From Anseranas semipalmata (Eukaryota; Chordata; Aves; Anseriformes; Anseranatidae), in contig VXAA01005234.1 of NCBI GenBank assembly GCA_013399115.1, positions 1,120,054 to 1,184,053 on the forward strand: a stretch of DNA of 64,000 nucleotides, given 5' to 3'. A program made the position numbers and the translations under genes. Of the stretch, positions 63,421 to 64,000 are shown in pieces. The notes below the pieces were generated by a model. It saw only the letters and a program-made list of their open reading frames with translations, was not told where the DNA came from and did not search any database. How positions within the stretch are numbered: position 1 is the stretch's first letter; every line of letters begins with the position of its first letter.

Positions 63421-64000
63421 TAAAGCTCTGCCTGGCTGGACTCAGAAGAGTGCCTTCATGCAGCTGCACTAGATCTGAGGACACTCCTTGTAGTCAGGAG
63501 GTGGCCAGTTTTGCTTGCCTCTGCGTGTGGTCACTTTTTAACTGTGGATGTGGTTTTATGAGCATCCTCGGAGAAGTTTAAGCCATTTATCCTTACATTC
63601 CTAGATGTCACTGGGCCAGGTGCTACAGGAAACCTTGCCAGCAAGTGTATAAACAAAGTAAAATTTTCTCTGACTGCATTTGTCCTTAAATGATTTAAGT
63701 GGGAAAACCAGACAGGTGCCAGTGTAATCCGGTATCTGCTTGTAAATACAGATAGACAGGGGCTTTTGCTAGAATAGCCATTCTGGTCCTTTCAAAAATC
63801 TGTCTTGGTTTGATTACCAGAAATTTTTAAGGCCTGATCCATTGACTTGAAAGTACTTTGGACCAAGTCCCTACAGAGCATTCACATTTTTGAAGCTGTT
63901 TAAAGTCCTGTAACCTTCTGCTGTGCTAAGGATTAGAACCAGAGTAGTATGTACAGCATGAAGAAAGAGAGAAAGAGGCTATAACTGAAAGCTCAATTCT

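Larger units (their letters stand above)
46181..64000. other. 18 kb without recognisable genes
   Basis: Intergenic or deep-intronic sequence. Every open frame I read here is short, lacks family resemblance and is not flanked by convincing splice sites on both sides. It contains the tRNA-derived relic, two CR1-like fragments, a MIR-like fragment and a poly-T tract next to a 14-base gap, each listed separately. One non-coding exon-like interval is at 46398-46466. Confidence 0.6.

Overview
The window is vertebrate nuclear DNA, most likely from a bird. It holds three spliced protein-coding genes with GT-AG introns, CpG-rich promoters, and AATAAA polyadenylation signals. Introns are short, repeats are sparse, and only a few decayed MIR-like, CR1-like and tRNA-derived fragments are visible. 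The three genes sit together in one region of the human genome (15q22). There is no prokaryotic, viral, CRISPR or toxin content. The species call is an inference from compactness and repeat type. Assembly gaps lie at 16213-16244, 18459, 45501-46180 and 57864-57877.

From left to right, positions 1-16188 carry the 5' half of CLPX on the minus strand, the mitochondrial AAA+ unfoldase. Seven coding exons (16119-16188 back to 608-784) run from the transit peptide to the middle of the Walker A motif; the rest lies beyond the left edge. Its CpG-rich promoter at about 16190-16450 has two ZNF143-type elements. Positions 16450-18180 are intergenic. SPG21 (maspardin) reads rightwards from a CpG island at about 18190-18700, with its ATG at 21208, eight coding exons and its stop at 29723-29725. 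ANKDD1A reads leftwards (ankyrin repeats plus death domain). Fourteen exons were resolved between 42481 and 31362, and the short first coding exon is probably in or near the 680-base gap. SPG21 and ANKDD1A converge tail to tail, with polyadenylation signals about 50 bases apart near 30.45 kb. The last 18 kb (46181-64000) shows no convincing coding exon.

The genes are neighbours, not a pathway. CLPX serves mitochondrial proteolysis and haem synthesis, SPG21 is an endosomal/Golgi-associated alpha/beta-hydrolase-fold protein, and ANKDD1A is a signalling adaptor. The points most worth checking are the paired ZNF143 sites of CLPX, the mirror-image E-boxes and duplicated 19-mer of SPG21, the alternative C-terminus of ANKDD1A created by a weak donor, the FIH-type hydroxylation motif in one ankyrin repeat, the CLPX-SPG21 head-to-head order (unlike human), and a tRNA-derived relic at 48.5 kb. 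I found no evidence of a wholly new biological system.
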